A stretch of DNA of 62,765 nt from an uncultured Lachnospiraceae bacterium (GTDB taxonomy: Bacteria; Bacillota; Clostridia; Lachnospirales; Lachnospiraceae): NCBI GenBank assembly GCA_947385425.1, contig CANDKY010000006.1, positions 1 to 62,765 of the forward strand, in the 5' to 3' direction. Shown piece by piece: positions 28,390-37,530 of the stretch (the stretch's first letter is position 1; each line of letters begins with the position of its first letter). A model generated the notes under the pieces. It saw only the letters and a list, made by a program, of their open reading frames with translations, was not told where the DNA came from and made no database searches. Position numbers and translations under genes: made by a program.

Positions 28390-28446
28390 TTGACACATTG
28401 CCTTTGCTGGCTTATAATTTGTATATATTAATGAGAACCAATATCA
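28390..28446 (+). promoter_or_regulatory. feoAB promoter with Fur-like operator
   Basis: Consensus promoter TTGACA (28390-28395), 17-base spacer, TATAAT (28413-28418). Just downstream TGAGAACCAATATCA (28432-28446) matches 12 of 15 positions of the Fur half-site pair TGATAATNATTATCA, placed to block the polymerase when iron is plentiful. Confidence 0.7.
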
Positions 28447-28487
28447 AATAAATGGAATATATTCGGTAAAAGACGAGGTGGGAAAAC

Positions 28488-28709
28488 ATGACTCTGTATG
28501 ACGGCGAAAAAGGCGGCTCCTATGAAGTATGCGGTGTATACGTGGAGGAATCCATCACCAGGAGGCTGCAGGCGTTGGGAGTGAATGAAGGTACGAAGAT
28601 AAGGATATTAAACCGCAAGAAAAAAGGGGCGCTGATCATCCAGGTAAGGGGAACCAGGCTGGCATTAGGCCAGCATATCTCCTCCGGCATCGAAGTAAAA
28701 TCCGGTTAG
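28488..28709 (+). CDS. feoA: Ferrous iron transport protein A
   Basis: A 73-residue SH3-like FeoA: GGSYEVCGVYVEESITRRLQ, ALGVNEGTKIRILNRKKKGA, LIIQVRGTRLALGQHISSGI. It assists or regulates the FeoB ferrous-iron transporter at the inner face of the membrane. AGGTGGG precedes the ATG. A consensus promoter and Fur-like box lie upstream, and feoB follows after a 150-bp gap occupied by a hairpin element. Confidence 0.95.
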   Translation: MTLYDGEKGGSYEVCGVYVEESITRRLQALGVNEGTKIRILNRKKKGALIIQVRGTRLALGQHISSGIEVKSG

Positions 28710-28730
28710 GGGGGCATGTTATGGCTGAAG

Positions 28731-28854
28731 CGGAACTGGAATAAAAAACAGCATCAGCCAGGGCAATGCCCAGAGGAATGTGCGGCTGTGCATTATCAGC
28801 TGGATTTTGCTCTGCTGCCTAAGGCACTTTTTGGGCTGATGCGGAACTGGAATA
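28731..28854 (+). repeat. Direct-repeat-bounded hairpin between feoA and feoB
   Basis: GCGGAACTGGAATA occurs at 28731-28744 and again at 28841-28854 in the same orientation. Between them GCATCAGCC...GGGCTGATGC and inner segments fold back. It matches the element at 15598-15724 and ends on the feoB ribosome site (GAGGACAAG). Confidence 0.8.
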
Positions 28855-28863
28855 GAGGACAAG

Positions 28864-30867
28864 ATGATTGATAAGGAAAAGACTGTACAAGTTGCTTTTG
28901 TAGGGAACCCGAACTGCGGGAAGACTACATTGTTTAATGCGATAACCGGGGCTAAGCTGAAGGTAGCGAACTGGCCCGGTGTTACTGTGGAGAAGATGGA
29001 AGGCGAATCGGAGTATGAGGGGTTTCACCTGACCCTGGTGGATACGCCGGGGATATATTCGCTGACCAGTTACACCATTGAGGAAAAAGTTACCAGGAAG
29101 TGCGTTATGGATGATGATATAGAGGTCATTGTCAATATTGTGGATGCCTCTTCCCTGGAAAGGAACCTTTATCTGACCATGCAGTTGCTGGAGCTGGGGA
29201 AACCGGTGGTGCTGGCGCTGAATATGATGGACGTAGTGGAAGAGCGGGGGATGGAAATTGACCTGCACAGGCTGCCGGAAATGCTGGGCGGCATTCCTGT
29301 CGTCCCGGTTTCCGCCGCCAGACGGACAGGGCTGGATATTCTGCTACATGCCGTAGTGCACCATTATGAGGAAGGCCCTATGGGGGATGTGGTGCCTTAT
29401 GGGGAAGAAATAGAAGATAAGCTGGCCAGGCTGGAGACTATGATGCAGGCGCATTATCCGACCCATTCGGCAGTCCGGTGGCATGCGATCAAGCTGTTGG
29501 AGGATGATGAGGAAGTCAGGGAGGAACATCCGATTTCCGTAACGGACATAGTGGACAGGAGCTATGAGAAAGAAATCATTCAGGCAAAGTATGCCTATAT
29601 CGAGAATGTTATAAATGAAGTATTGTTTTACCGGAAAAAGAGGAAGGACAGCACGGACAGGGCGGATGCGCTTCTCACCCATCCTGTATGGGGGGTGCCT
29701 GTGTTCCTGCTTATTATGAGCCTGGTCTTCTTCCTGACTTTTACGGTGGGGGATTGGCTGAAAGGGTATTTCGAGGTGGCTTTGGAACAATTGTCAGCCG
29801 GCGCCGATGCGGTTTTTACTGTTATGGGCGTTGCGGGGTGGATGAAATCCCTGGTGGTTGACGGCATCATAGCCGGGGTTGGGGGGATACTTACGTTTAT
29901 CCCGAATATTTTTATCCTCTTCCTGGCCCTGGCTATCTTGGAGGACAGCGGTTACATGGCAAGGGTGGCCTATGTGATGGATGGCATTATGGGAAAAGTC
30001 GGGCTTTCGGGTAAGGCATTCCTGCCTATGATACTTGGCTTTGGCTGTACGGTGCCGGCCATTATGGCTACCCGCGCGCTGGAAACGGAGCGTGACCGCA
30101 GGAAGACAATGATTGTCACTCCGTTTATGTCCTGCTCTGCGAGACTTCCTGTTTATGTGCTTTTTTCAGGGATGTTTTTCCCGGAATGCCCGTGGCTGGT
30201 TGCTTTTTCCATGTATGCAATCGGCATGGTTATGGCGATTCTGGTGGCAAAAATCATCCATCAGGCGGAGAAGGGTGTGAAAAGCAATTCTTTGCTGATA
30301 GAATTGCCGGAATATAAGCGCCCTAATCCAAGGACGATCCGGATTTACGTCTGGAACAAGCTGAAAGATTATCTGTCCAAAGCGGGAACCACTATTTTCC
30401 TGGCATCCATTATCATTTGGTTTATCCTGAATTTCGGTACAGGCGGGATGGTGGAAGATCCTGCGGACAGTTTCGGCGCTGCCATCGGACGATTCCTTGT
30501 GCCGGTGCTCGTACCTGCAGGGTTAGGCATGTGGCAGATTGTAGTGGCGCTGATATCGGGCATTTCCGCAAAAGAGGTGGTGGTGTCCAGCTTCGCTGTG
30601 CTGTTTGGTGTGGCAAACGCCAATTCCCAGGCCGGAATGGAGGCGATTGTACAGAATATCCACAGCATAAATCCGGATTTCGGCCCGCTGAATGCTTTCT
30701 GTCTGATGCTGTTCTGCCTTTTGTATGTCCCGTGCATGGCAACGGTGGCTACCATCAGGAAAGAGAGCGGCTCGCGGAAATTTACGGGCGGGATGATTGC
30801 GTTCCAGTTGGGCTTTGCGTGGCTGGTTTCTACGGCAGTGTTTCAGTTAGGGCGGCTGTTTTTATAG
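28864..30867 (+). CDS. feoB: Ferrous iron transport protein B
   Basis: A 667-residue Fe(II) transporter. The N-terminal G domain has G1 GNPNCGKTTLFNAI (residues ~13-26), the VTVEK switch, G3 DTPGIYSLTSY and G4 NMMDV. A guanine-dissociation-like helical domain follows (to about 270), then the membrane part with Gate motifs (GFGCTVPAIMATRAL, MSCSARLPVYVLF) and C-terminal helices (SAKEVVVSSFAVLFG). It is shorter than E. coli FeoB, normal for clostridia. Expected to be iron-repressed through the feoA promoter. Confidence 0.97.
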   Translation: MIDKEKTVQVAFVGNPNCGKTTLFNAITGAKLKVANWPGVTVEKMEGESEYEGFHLTLVDTPGIYSLTSYTIEEKVTRKCVMDDDIEVIVNIVDASSLERNLYLTMQLLELGKPVVLALNMMDVVEERGMEIDLHRLPEMLGGIPVVPVSAARRTGLDILLHAVVHHYEEGPMGDVVPYGEEIEDKLARLETMMQAHYPTHSAVRWHAIKLLEDDEEVREEHPISVTDIVDRSYEKEIIQAKYAYIENVINEVLFYRKKRKDSTDRADALLTHPVWGVPVFLLIMSLVFFLTFTVGDWLKGYFEVALEQLSAGADAVFTVMGVAGWMKSLVVDGIIAGVGGILTFIPNIFILFLALAILEDSGYMARVAYVMDGIMGKVGLSGKAFLPMILGFGCTVPAIMATRALETERDRRKTMIVTPFMSCSARLPVYVLFSGMFFPECPWLVAFSMYAIGMVMAILVAKIIHQAEKGVKSNSLLIELPEYKRPNPRTIRIYVWNKLKDYLSKAGTTIFLASIIIWFILNFGTGGMVEDPADSFGAAIGRFLVPVLVPAGLGMWQIVVALISGISAKEVVVSSFAVLFGVANANSQAGMEAIVQNIHSINPDFGPLNAFCLMLFCLLYVPCMATVATIRKESGSRKFTGGMIAFQLGFAWLVSTAVFQLGRLFL

Positions 30868-30937
30868 AAAAGCCTGTTCCGCACCATTGCCGTGTTAAAA
30901 TTTCTGCACATTATGGTGCAGGCAGGGGGAGGGCAAG

Positions 30938-31162
30938 ATGTTCTTTGCGAAAAGGAAAGCGCAGGAGCGCGTGGAATATGACAAAACAGGGAAGATACCT
31001 GTGATCCGTGCCAGCATCTGTACCGGAGAGAAGGTGGCAGGGTTTAAGGACATGGCGACAGGGAAATTTGAGGAACTGATGCTGATTGCCAGTGAGGAGG
31101 ATAAGCGGCAGTTTATGCGCCGGTATGGCGTCAGGGAGGAGGAGATAAAAAAGGAATGGTAG
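30938..31162 (+). CDS. Small protein of unknown function after feoB
   Basis: A 74-residue, charged, soluble protein (MFFAKRKAQERVEYDKTGKI, ICTGEKVAGFKDMATGKFEE, SEEDKRQFMRRYGVREEEIK) preceded by GGGGGAGGG. No family is recognised with confidence, but it is well formed and same-strand with feoB. The 70-bp gap contains a fragment of a repeat family (TTCCGCACCATTGCCGTGTT). It could belong to the iron operon; function not inferable. Confidence 0.75.
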   Translation: MFFAKRKAQERVEYDKTGKIPVIRASICTGEKVAGFKDMATGKFEELMLIASEEDKRQFMRRYGVREEEIKKEW

Positions 31163-31205
31163 CGGAAACAGTCATAGGACATGGGGCGGCCGCATATATT
31201 GTTTC

Positions 31206-31517
31206 ATGAAAAGAAGCAGAAAACCAGCCGGCAGGCAGACCGGAAAACAAAAACTGGAGAGACAGAAGGAAATCATTGTGGAATCGCTGAAACTTCCGAA
31301 AGATTCCATGCTGGGCGCATCCATTGTGACAGTGACGGGAAGGGAGGATGCTTTTGTGGAGAATTACAGGGGAATCCTGGAATATTCGCCGGAATGTATC
31401 GTCCTGCAGGGGAAGACGTGCCAGATCAGCATAAGCGGGAAGCGGATGACTATTGATTATTATACGAATGAGGATATGAAAATCAGCGGGTGCATTGAAT
31501 GTATCCGTTACCATTAA
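31206..31517 (+). CDS. yqfC: Sporulation protein YqfC
   Basis: A 103-residue YabP/YqfC-family protein: a basic N-terminus, then ESLKLPKDSMLGASIVTVTG, VENYRGILEYSPECIVLQGK and a C-terminal GCIECIRYH-type end. In Bacillus yqfC is controlled by sigma-E in the mother cell. yqfD follows, as in other spore-formers. The ribosome site is weak, so the exact start is uncertain. Confidence 0.9.
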   Translation: MKRSRKPAGRQTGKQKLERQKEIIVESLKLPKDSMLGASIVTVTGREDAFVENYRGILEYSPECIVLQGKTCQISISGKRMTIDYYTNEDMKISGCIECIRYH

Positions 31518-31660
31518 GTGTATGCATGGCTTGGCGGGGACAGTGGCTTTTGGATCTGTTTCTGCGGCCATGCAGCGTTATAAAGGAAGGGATTGGCGGT
31601 AAGCCTATACGGATTGTGGCGGCAGGGTTAATTTACTGATTGTAAAGGAGGAAGGTGCCT

Positions 31661-32986
31661 ATGCTTCAGTTTATACAGTTTCTGAAAGGCTATGTCTGCA
31701 TCAGGGTGTGGGGGTATTCTCCGGAGCGGTTTATGAACCTGTGCAGCAACCATGATATTTTTCTGTGGGATATTAAAAATTGCGGGGAATATTACTCGAT
31801 GTGCGTTACAATATCGGGTTTTTACATGTTGAAGGGAATTGTGAAGAAGACGGGGACGAAGGTAGCCATACAAAAGCGTTGTGGACTGCCTTTTTTGGTG
31901 CCGAAAATCATGCGGAGGAAGATTTTCCTGTTCGGCCTGATTGGGAGCCTTGTTTTCTGGATGTGGATGTCTACGTTTATATGGGCCGTGGATGTTACGG
32001 GGAACTATTCGATCTCGGAAGATGTTTTTATGGATTTCCTGAAGCAATACGATGTGTATGTGGGGATGAGGCGCAGGGATGTCAATATTGAGGAATTGGA
32101 AAAAAGGATACGGCAGGATTTTAATATTGTCACATGGACTTCGGCAAAGATAGAAGGGACGCGTCTGGTGATACAGATTAAGGAAAATGAAGTAGACCTG
32201 GAGGCAGATAAGGGGAACGGAGAGAACGAGGGAAACGGGGCCGGAAAGGAGGATGCGGGAAAACGGCAGGCAGGGAAGGAGACGGGAAATGAGTTTGGTT
32301 CCGACTTGGTCGCCGGGGAAGACGGGCAGATTGTCAGCATGGTAACGCGGGCCGGCGTGCCGCAGACAGCCGTGGGGGCGGAAGTGAAAAAGGGGGATGT
32401 GCTGGTGGCGGGGAGCGTGCCGGTTTACAATGAAGATGCGACGATAAGAAAATACCAGTATTATGACGCGGACGCGGATGTTTTCATCAGCCGCAGCCTG
32501 CAGCGGACGGAAGAACTTCCGCTCTCTTATGAAAAAAAGGAATATACCGGGGAGGAAAAGAAGGAATTTTTCATAGCATTTATGGGGAAAGAGTTTTACT
32601 TGCGGATGGGAAAAGTAAAATATGAGAATTATGATAAGGTGACGGACAGGAAGCAGGTAAAACTGCTGGATAATTTTTATCTGCCTGTCTATTATGGCAG
32701 CAGCCTGAACAGGGAGTATGTATTGACGGACAATATTTATACAAAAGAGGAGGTAAAAAATATATTTTCCGAAAAATTAATAAAATTTATCTCCGATTTG
32801 GAAGAAAAAGGGGTACAAATAATGAAAAAAAATGTTACAATAGAAAAGAAAGATAAAAAATGGCAGATGAATATGGAACTGCAGATTGTGGAGCAGACCG
32901 GGAAAAATGTCCCGGTGGCGCCGGTGCCGCAGGCGGCGGAAGAGGGGCAGAGTGGGGACGGCACGGAAACCGCCCCGGTGCAGTGA
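31661..32986 (+). CDS. yqfD: Sporulation protein YqfD
   Basis: A 441-residue sporulation membrane protein. ATG 31661 is preferred over GTG 31655 because AAAGGAGG is only 2 bases from the latter. FIQFLKGYVCIRVWGYSPER opens the conserved N-terminus, a membrane helix lies at about residues 92-110 (FLFGLIGSLVFWMWMSTFIW), and the external part contains GMRRRDVNIEELEKRIRQDF. A Gly/Asn/Glu/Lys-rich insert occupies residues ~181-217, breaking the conserved domain before AGEDGQIVSM. The C-terminal end is a Gln/Glu/Pro tail. phoH follows, as in Bacillus. Confidence 0.92.
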   Translation: MLQFIQFLKGYVCIRVWGYSPERFMNLCSNHDIFLWDIKNCGEYYSMCVTISGFYMLKGIVKKTGTKVAIQKRCGLPFLVPKIMRRKIFLFGLIGSLVFWMWMSTFIWAVDVTGNYSISEDVFMDFLKQYDVYVGMRRRDVNIEELEKRIRQDFNIVTWTSAKIEGTRLVIQIKENEVDLEADKGNGENEGNGAGKEDAGKRQAGKETGNEFGSDLVAGEDGQIVSMVTRAGVPQTAVGAEVKKGDVLVAGSVPVYNEDATIRKYQYYDADADVFISRSLQRTEELPLSYEKKEYTGEEKKEFFIAFMGKEFYLRMGKVKYENYDKVTDRKQVKLLDNFYLPVYYGSSLNREYVLTDNIYTKEEVKNIFSEKLIKFISDLEEKGVQIMKKNVTIEKKDKKWQMNMELQIVEQTGKNVPVAPVPQAAEEGQSGDGTETAPVQ

Positions 32987-33158
32987 TGGAGCACAGCCCG
33001 GATGCAGCGTCCGGCAGGCGGCGGGAATTTTGCGGGTATTTGCCGGCTTCGCGGCGGGGCTTCGGTCAGATACAGCCGCTGCCCGGGGGCGGCTGGAGCG
33101 GGGGCAGTTTGTAAGGTTTGTAAAGCCGGGCGAAGCAATACGGGCAGGAGACAGACGG

Positions 33159-34205
33159 ATGGAATCTAGCGGATGGAAAGAGAGCCGGGTATGTGTTCCG
33201 GCGCAGCATATGCAGAATGTTTTCGGACAGTATGATTTTTATTTGAAGAAGATCGAAAGAAGCTTCGGCGTTACGGTTATTGACAGGGACGGCGAGGTCA
33301 GGATCACGGGGAGCGGGATTTCCGTGAAGCGTGCGGGGCATGTCTTAAAGCAGTTGGCAGAATTATCAGAGAGAGGGAATGTGATCCAGGACCAGAATGT
33401 GGATTACGCGATAGCGATGGAGATGGAAGCGGATATAAAAGCAGGGATGCAGGAAACGGAAGATGTACTGATTGAAATAGATAAGGACTGTATCTGCCAT
33501 ACGGTAAACGGGAAACCGGTGAAACCGAAAACCCTTGGGCAGAAGCAGTATGTGGATGCCATGCGGGACAACATGATTGTATTCGGGCTGGGGCCGGCGG
33601 GTACGGGGAAAACATATCTGGCAATGGCGATGGCAGTGACGGCTTTTAAAAGGGAAGAAGTGAGCCGTATTATATTGACGCGCCCTGCCATTGAAGCAGG
33701 GGAGAAGCTCGGTTTCCTGCCGGGGGATTTGCAGAGCAAGGTGGATCCTTACCTGCGCCCGTTGTATGACGCTCTGTATCAGATTATGGGCGCGGAGAGT
33801 TTTGCCAAAAATATGGAAAAAGGGCTGATCGAAGTAGCCCCGCTTGCCTATATGAGAGGGCGGACGCTGGATAACGCTTATATTATACTGGATGAGGCGC
33901 AGAACACCACGCCGGCACAGATGAAAATGTTCCTGACAAGGATAGGTTTTGGGTCGAAAGTGGTGGTTACAGGGGACGCTTCCCAGAAGGATCTGGCGCC
34001 GGGGGCAGTATCGGGGCTGGATGTGGCGGTAAAGATTTTCGGCAGGATAGAGGATATTGCTTTTTGTAAGCTGACCAGCAAGGATGTGGTGAGGCATCCT
34101 CTGGTTCAGAAGATTGTCAAGGCGTATGAGGATTATGAGAATGCGGACGCGCGCAGGAAGGCGGCGGCAGGCAGAGGCGGCAGGGAGAAGAGAAGAAGAT
34201 CATGA
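33159..34205 (+). CDS. phoH: PhoH-family ATPase
   Basis: A 348-residue PhoH-like P-loop protein. ATG 33159 is chosen for CAGGAG upstream and for the match to family starts; the frame is open further upstream. An N-terminal KH-like segment (FGVTVIDRDGEVRITG) precedes the P-loop GPAGTGKT (residues 145-152) and Walker B ILDEAQN (Asp245, Glu246). Members are linked to RNA metabolism and ribosome function, and phoH is usually paired with ybeY, which overlaps its stop by 4 bp here. Confidence 0.95.
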   Translation: MESSGWKESRVCVPAQHMQNVFGQYDFYLKKIERSFGVTVIDRDGEVRITGSGISVKRAGHVLKQLAELSERGNVIQDQNVDYAIAMEMEADIKAGMQETEDVLIEIDKDCICHTVNGKPVKPKTLGQKQYVDAMRDNMIVFGLGPAGTGKTYLAMAMAVTAFKREEVSRIILTRPAIEAGEKLGFLPGDLQSKVDPYLRPLYDALYQIMGAESFAKNMEKGLIEVAPLAYMRGRTLDNAYIILDEAQNTTPAQMKMFLTRIGFGSKVVVTGDASQKDLAPGAVSGLDVAVKIFGRIEDIAFCKLTSKDVVRHPLVQKIVKAYEDYENADARRKAAAGRGGREKRRRS

Positions 34206-34702
34206 TATGTTATGTGGAAAATGAAACAGGGGCGGATTTCCCTTTTTCAATAGAAGAGACGGCAGGAAAAGTAATGGAAGCGGTGCTGGAAAGCGAACAG
34301 TGCCCTTATGAGGCAGTGGTTAATGTATTGCTCACCGATAATGAAGGGATTCGGGAATGGAACAGGAAGTACCGGGATATCGACCGGCCGACGGATGTGC
34401 TTTCTTTCCCGAATATCAGTTATGATGCCCCGTCGGATTTCGGACGGGCCGAAGAGGCGGAGGCGGATTGTTTTGATCCTGACAGCGGGGAACTGGTTTT
34501 GGGGGATATTATCCTTTCCGCGGACAGGGTAAAGGAGCAGGCGGAAAGCTACGGGCACAGCGAGCTGCGGGAATTTGCCTTCCTGATTGCGCACAGTATG
34601 CTTCATCTGTGCGGGTATGACCATATGGAGGAGGCGGAAGCTGCCAGGATGGAGGCAAAGCAGGAAGAAATACTGGAAGGGCTTGGGATTACCAGGACAT
34701 AA
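34202..34702 (+). CDS. ybeY: Endoribonuclease YbeY
   Basis: A 166-residue metalloendoribonuclease of 16S rRNA maturation and ribosome quality control. The zinc motif HSMLHLCGYDH supplies His131, His135 and His141; NRKYRDIDRPTDVLSFP is also diagnostic. Start overlaps the phoH stop in an ATGA, implying coupled translation. A short acidic loop (residues ~80-95) distinguishes clostridial forms. Confidence 0.97.
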   Translation: MICYVENETGADFPFSIEETAGKVMEAVLESEQCPYEAVVNVLLTDNEGIREWNRKYRDIDRPTDVLSFPNISYDAPSDFGRAEEAEADCFDPDSGELVLGDIILSADRVKEQAESYGHSELREFAFLIAHSMLHLCGYDHMEEAEAARMEAKQEEILEGLGITRT

Positions 34703-34763
34703 ACATTAAGAAACACAAAAAGGCATCAGAGGACAGAGGGAAAAACAAAAGGAATGGGTAGAG

Positions 34764-36413
34764 ATGAAACAGAAAACTAAAGCAAACAGAGTCAGTAAGG
34801 GAAAGAAGCGGGAGTGGATGGTGAATGTGGGCCTTATTGCCTATATGGCTGTGCTTGTCCTCCGTATCCCTTTGGGCCGCATGATAGGGGATAACGGGAT
34901 TGGTTTCTACGCCGGTGTTATGGAAATGTATATGGTGATCCAGGTTGTATTTTCTTACGGGTTGTCAAAGGCACTGGCAGCGCTTATCAGGTACAGGGTC
35001 AGGCGGGAAATGTTCCGGAGTGCAAAAAGGGTGTACCGGGATGTGATGCTGTTTACTATTATAGCAGGTGTTTTGCTGATGGCAGGGATGGCTGTTTTTT
35101 CCGGGTTTATTTCAGGGACGCTTCTTCTGGAACCGAAGGGGTATCTGGCTGTGGCGGCTGTCGCCCCGGCTGTGTTTTTGTCTGCGGTGATGGGTATGAT
35201 GCGCGGATATTTCCAGGGCATGGGGACTATGGTCCCGGCGGTGCATTCCAGGCTGGTGGAGAAGGTGATACAGTTTGGGGCGAGTCTGTTACTTGGGTCG
35301 GCTTTTTATTCTTATGGGGAGAAAGTGGCGGCTTTGCTGAAAACACCGGAATTTGCCGCGGCTTACGGTGCCGCGGGGGCGGCTCTCGGTCTGTCGGTGG
35401 CATGTTTTTTCGGGCTTCTCCATATGATTTTCATCCGTATGGTGTATGCGAAGCCTTTCAGACGCCAGTTGGAGCGCGATAATACAAAATATGCGGAGTC
35501 TAATGTGCAGATATTCCTGATGTTTTTTCAGACCGCATTGCCTTATATGCTCTGTGCGCTGCTCTATAACATGAACTATCTGGTGGATCAGAGGATCTTT
35601 AATTATGCGATGAACGTACAGGAAAAGGGGGGCCTGAAGACAGAGCACTGGGGAGTATATTATGGGAAATATTCTGTTGTGATCGGACTGGCGGCAACTT
35701 TGTGCGCGTATGTTGCTGCAATGGGGATCCCGAGGGTTATACAGCTAAAGGAAAAGCAGGAGCATCGGGAGGCGCAGTTCCGGTTCGGTAATCTTGTGCA
35801 TTATCTGGCGATCATTACGATACCCTGTGCCGTTATGCTTGCCGTGCTGGCGGAACCTGTTGTGGGAATTTTGTTTACCGGGGACAGGGAAACGGCGGTA
35901 TCCCTTATTCAGGCAGGTTCTGTCGTGGTGATATTGTTCCCGTTCGGCTACTTGTTTATGAGTATTCTGCAGAGGACAAGGAACCAGAAGTTAGTGGTTT
36001 TCGGGGGCCTGGCGGCGTTTATGCTTCATCTCCTGCTTGTTTTTATCCTTGCCTCCGGCGCGAAAATAGGAATTTTTGCAGTGGTCTGCGGGATGATTAT
36101 GTTTTGGCTGGCAGTCTGTGTAGCCGGGTTTATCGGTATTATGCGTTATCTGTCCTATACCCCGGATTGGATCCGCTTTTTTGCTGTTCCGGCCGGCTGC
36201 GCCGGGATTGCGGGGCTGGTTGCCATGCTTCTGTGCCGGGTGCTGCTGGGGCTTTTGGGGAATGTTATGACTTTGATTTTGTGCGTTATTGTGGGAATGC
36301 TGATTTATAATGTGCTCCTGGTGCTGCTTAAGGGCGTAAAAGAGGAGGAATTGAGGGATATGCCGGGCGGCGGTATCCTGCTGCTGCTGTGGGAAAGGGT
36401 GCATTTGATTTAG
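34764..36413 (+). CDS. MOP-superfamily flippase (SpoVB/MurJ-like)
   Basis: A 549-residue polytopic protein with about fourteen membrane helices, of the polysaccharide-flippase (MATE/MOP) class. Diagnostic parts are NVGLIAYMAVLVLRIPLGRM at the N-terminus, GMMRGYFQGMGTMVPAVHSR, and MNYLVDQRIF near residue 270. SpoVB relatives move lipid-linked precursors during spore cortex synthesis and MurJ flips lipid II. Its position behind yqfC-yqfD-phoH-ybeY and before a BofC-like gene fits a cell-envelope or sporulation role. Substrate unproven. Confidence 0.88.
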   Translation: MKQKTKANRVSKGKKREWMVNVGLIAYMAVLVLRIPLGRMIGDNGIGFYAGVMEMYMVIQVVFSYGLSKALAALIRYRVRREMFRSAKRVYRDVMLFTIIAGVLLMAGMAVFSGFISGTLLLEPKGYLAVAAVAPAVFLSAVMGMMRGYFQGMGTMVPAVHSRLVEKVIQFGASLLLGSAFYSYGEKVAALLKTPEFAAAYGAAGAALGLSVACFFGLLHMIFIRMVYAKPFRRQLERDNTKYAESNVQIFLMFFQTALPYMLCALLYNMNYLVDQRIFNYAMNVQEKGGLKTEHWGVYYGKYSVVIGLAATLCAYVAAMGIPRVIQLKEKQEHREAQFRFGNLVHYLAIITIPCAVMLAVLAEPVVGILFTGDRETAVSLIQAGSVVVILFPFGYLFMSILQRTRNQKLVVFGGLAAFMLHLLLVFILASGAKIGIFAVVCGMIMFWLAVCVAGFIGIMRYLSYTPDWIRFFAVPAGCAGIAGLVAMLLCRVLLGLLGNVMTLILCVIVGMLIYNVLLVLLKGVKEEELRDMPGGGILLLLWERVHLI

Positions 36414-36485
36414 AGAAACAGATGTTGTGCGAATAAATTGAAAAAAATAGCTGATACTATTGGTAACGGAAAAGGAGTGTAATTC

Positions 36486-37517
36486 ATGAAGTTAGCCAAA
36501 CGTATCAGTATTTTTTTTATTGTCCCGGTGGGGATGTATGCTTTGGGATTTTATTCACATATGAAGCTGGAGGAAGAATTTTATCCGAACCGTTACCGTA
36601 CGATCCGGGTGGAAGAGCAGAGCCGGGCCGGAGGGCTGGAGGAACCCGGGGAAGCCGGTGCGGACGTGCGTCAGTCTGATGGCGCGGGCGGTTCTGCGGG
36701 AACCGGAAGTGATGCAGGCGTGCATCAGGCTGATGGTACAGGCGGTGCGCAGGACAGTTTCCCGGCAGCAGGCCATCAGGAGGGACAGGCAGGAGAACTG
36801 CAGAATGGTTCTGCGGATGGGCTTCAGAGCGGATTAGGGGATGGATGGCAGGACGGTTCGGCAGGCGGGCTGCAGGGCGGCTTAGCGGATGAAGGACAGG
36901 GCAGCTTGGCAGGCGGACTGCAGAGTGGCTTGGCGGATGGCGGACGGGACGGCCTGGCGGACGGGCTGCAGGACGGTTCTGCGGGCGGATGGCAGGACGG
37001 CTCCGCAGGCAGCGGACTGGGAGGAGCTGTAAACGGGCAGGAGCAGGTGATAACGGCTTCCGCTGAGGATAACCAGGTGATCAGTGCGGATACTCAGTAT
37101 ATTATTCAGGAAGTGGATTTAAGAAGGGATACTTCCGTGGAAACACAGTGGAAAGTGCCGGACAAGTACATCGGCATGGACAGAAGGGGTTTCATCAGGG
37201 AGATGGAACTATACCAGCAGTCGCCTTCGCTGAAGGATCAGGAACTGGGGTTTGTGAGTGTGGAAGTGGTGTCTTTTTCCAAAGCAAAGGTGGTAATCCG
37301 GAAGAGTTATTTGTTTAGGGAGGCATATACCAGCTTTTATCTTGTGAATGAAAAGAATTATGTGGTGGTATATTGTGATGATCTGAAGACAGTATACATG
37401 AATACCAATATTATGGTGGATTCCCTGCCGGATAAATTGAAGCAGGAGATTATCAGGAATAAATATATTGCTACGGAGGAGGAGCTTTATAATTTCCTGG
37501 AGTCTTATTCCAGTTAG
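36486..37517 (+). CDS. Membrane-anchored BofC-like protein with repeat linker
   Basis: A 343-residue protein preceded by AAAGGAG. One N-terminal helix (residues 6-24) with MKLEEEFYPNRYRTIRVEEQ following, then a linker (about 45-185) built of imperfect LQ(D/S/G)G(S/L)A(G/D)G-type repeats, then a compact C-terminal domain (TQYIIQEVDLRRDTSVETQW to NFLESYSS). That domain resembles BofC-type forespore regulators, but the match is by eye and only moderate. The repeats are in-frame and nearly all Gly/Ala/Asp/Gln, as in the inserts of RbgA and YqfD. Confidence 0.65.
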   Translation: MKLAKRISIFFIVPVGMYALGFYSHMKLEEEFYPNRYRTIRVEEQSRAGGLEEPGEAGADVRQSDGAGGSAGTGSDAGVHQADGTGGAQDSFPAAGHQEGQAGELQNGSADGLQSGLGDGWQDGSAGGLQGGLADEGQGSLAGGLQSGLADGGRDGLADGLQDGSAGGWQDGSAGSGLGGAVNGQEQVITASAEDNQVISADTQYIIQEVDLRRDTSVETQWKVPDKYIGMDRRGFIREMELYQQSPSLKDQELGFVSVEVVSFSKAKVVIRKSYLFREAYTSFYLVNEKNYVVVYCDDLKTVYMNTNIMVDSLPDKLKQEIIRNKYIATEEELYNFLESYSS

Positions 37518-37530
37518 AGGATATATTTCA

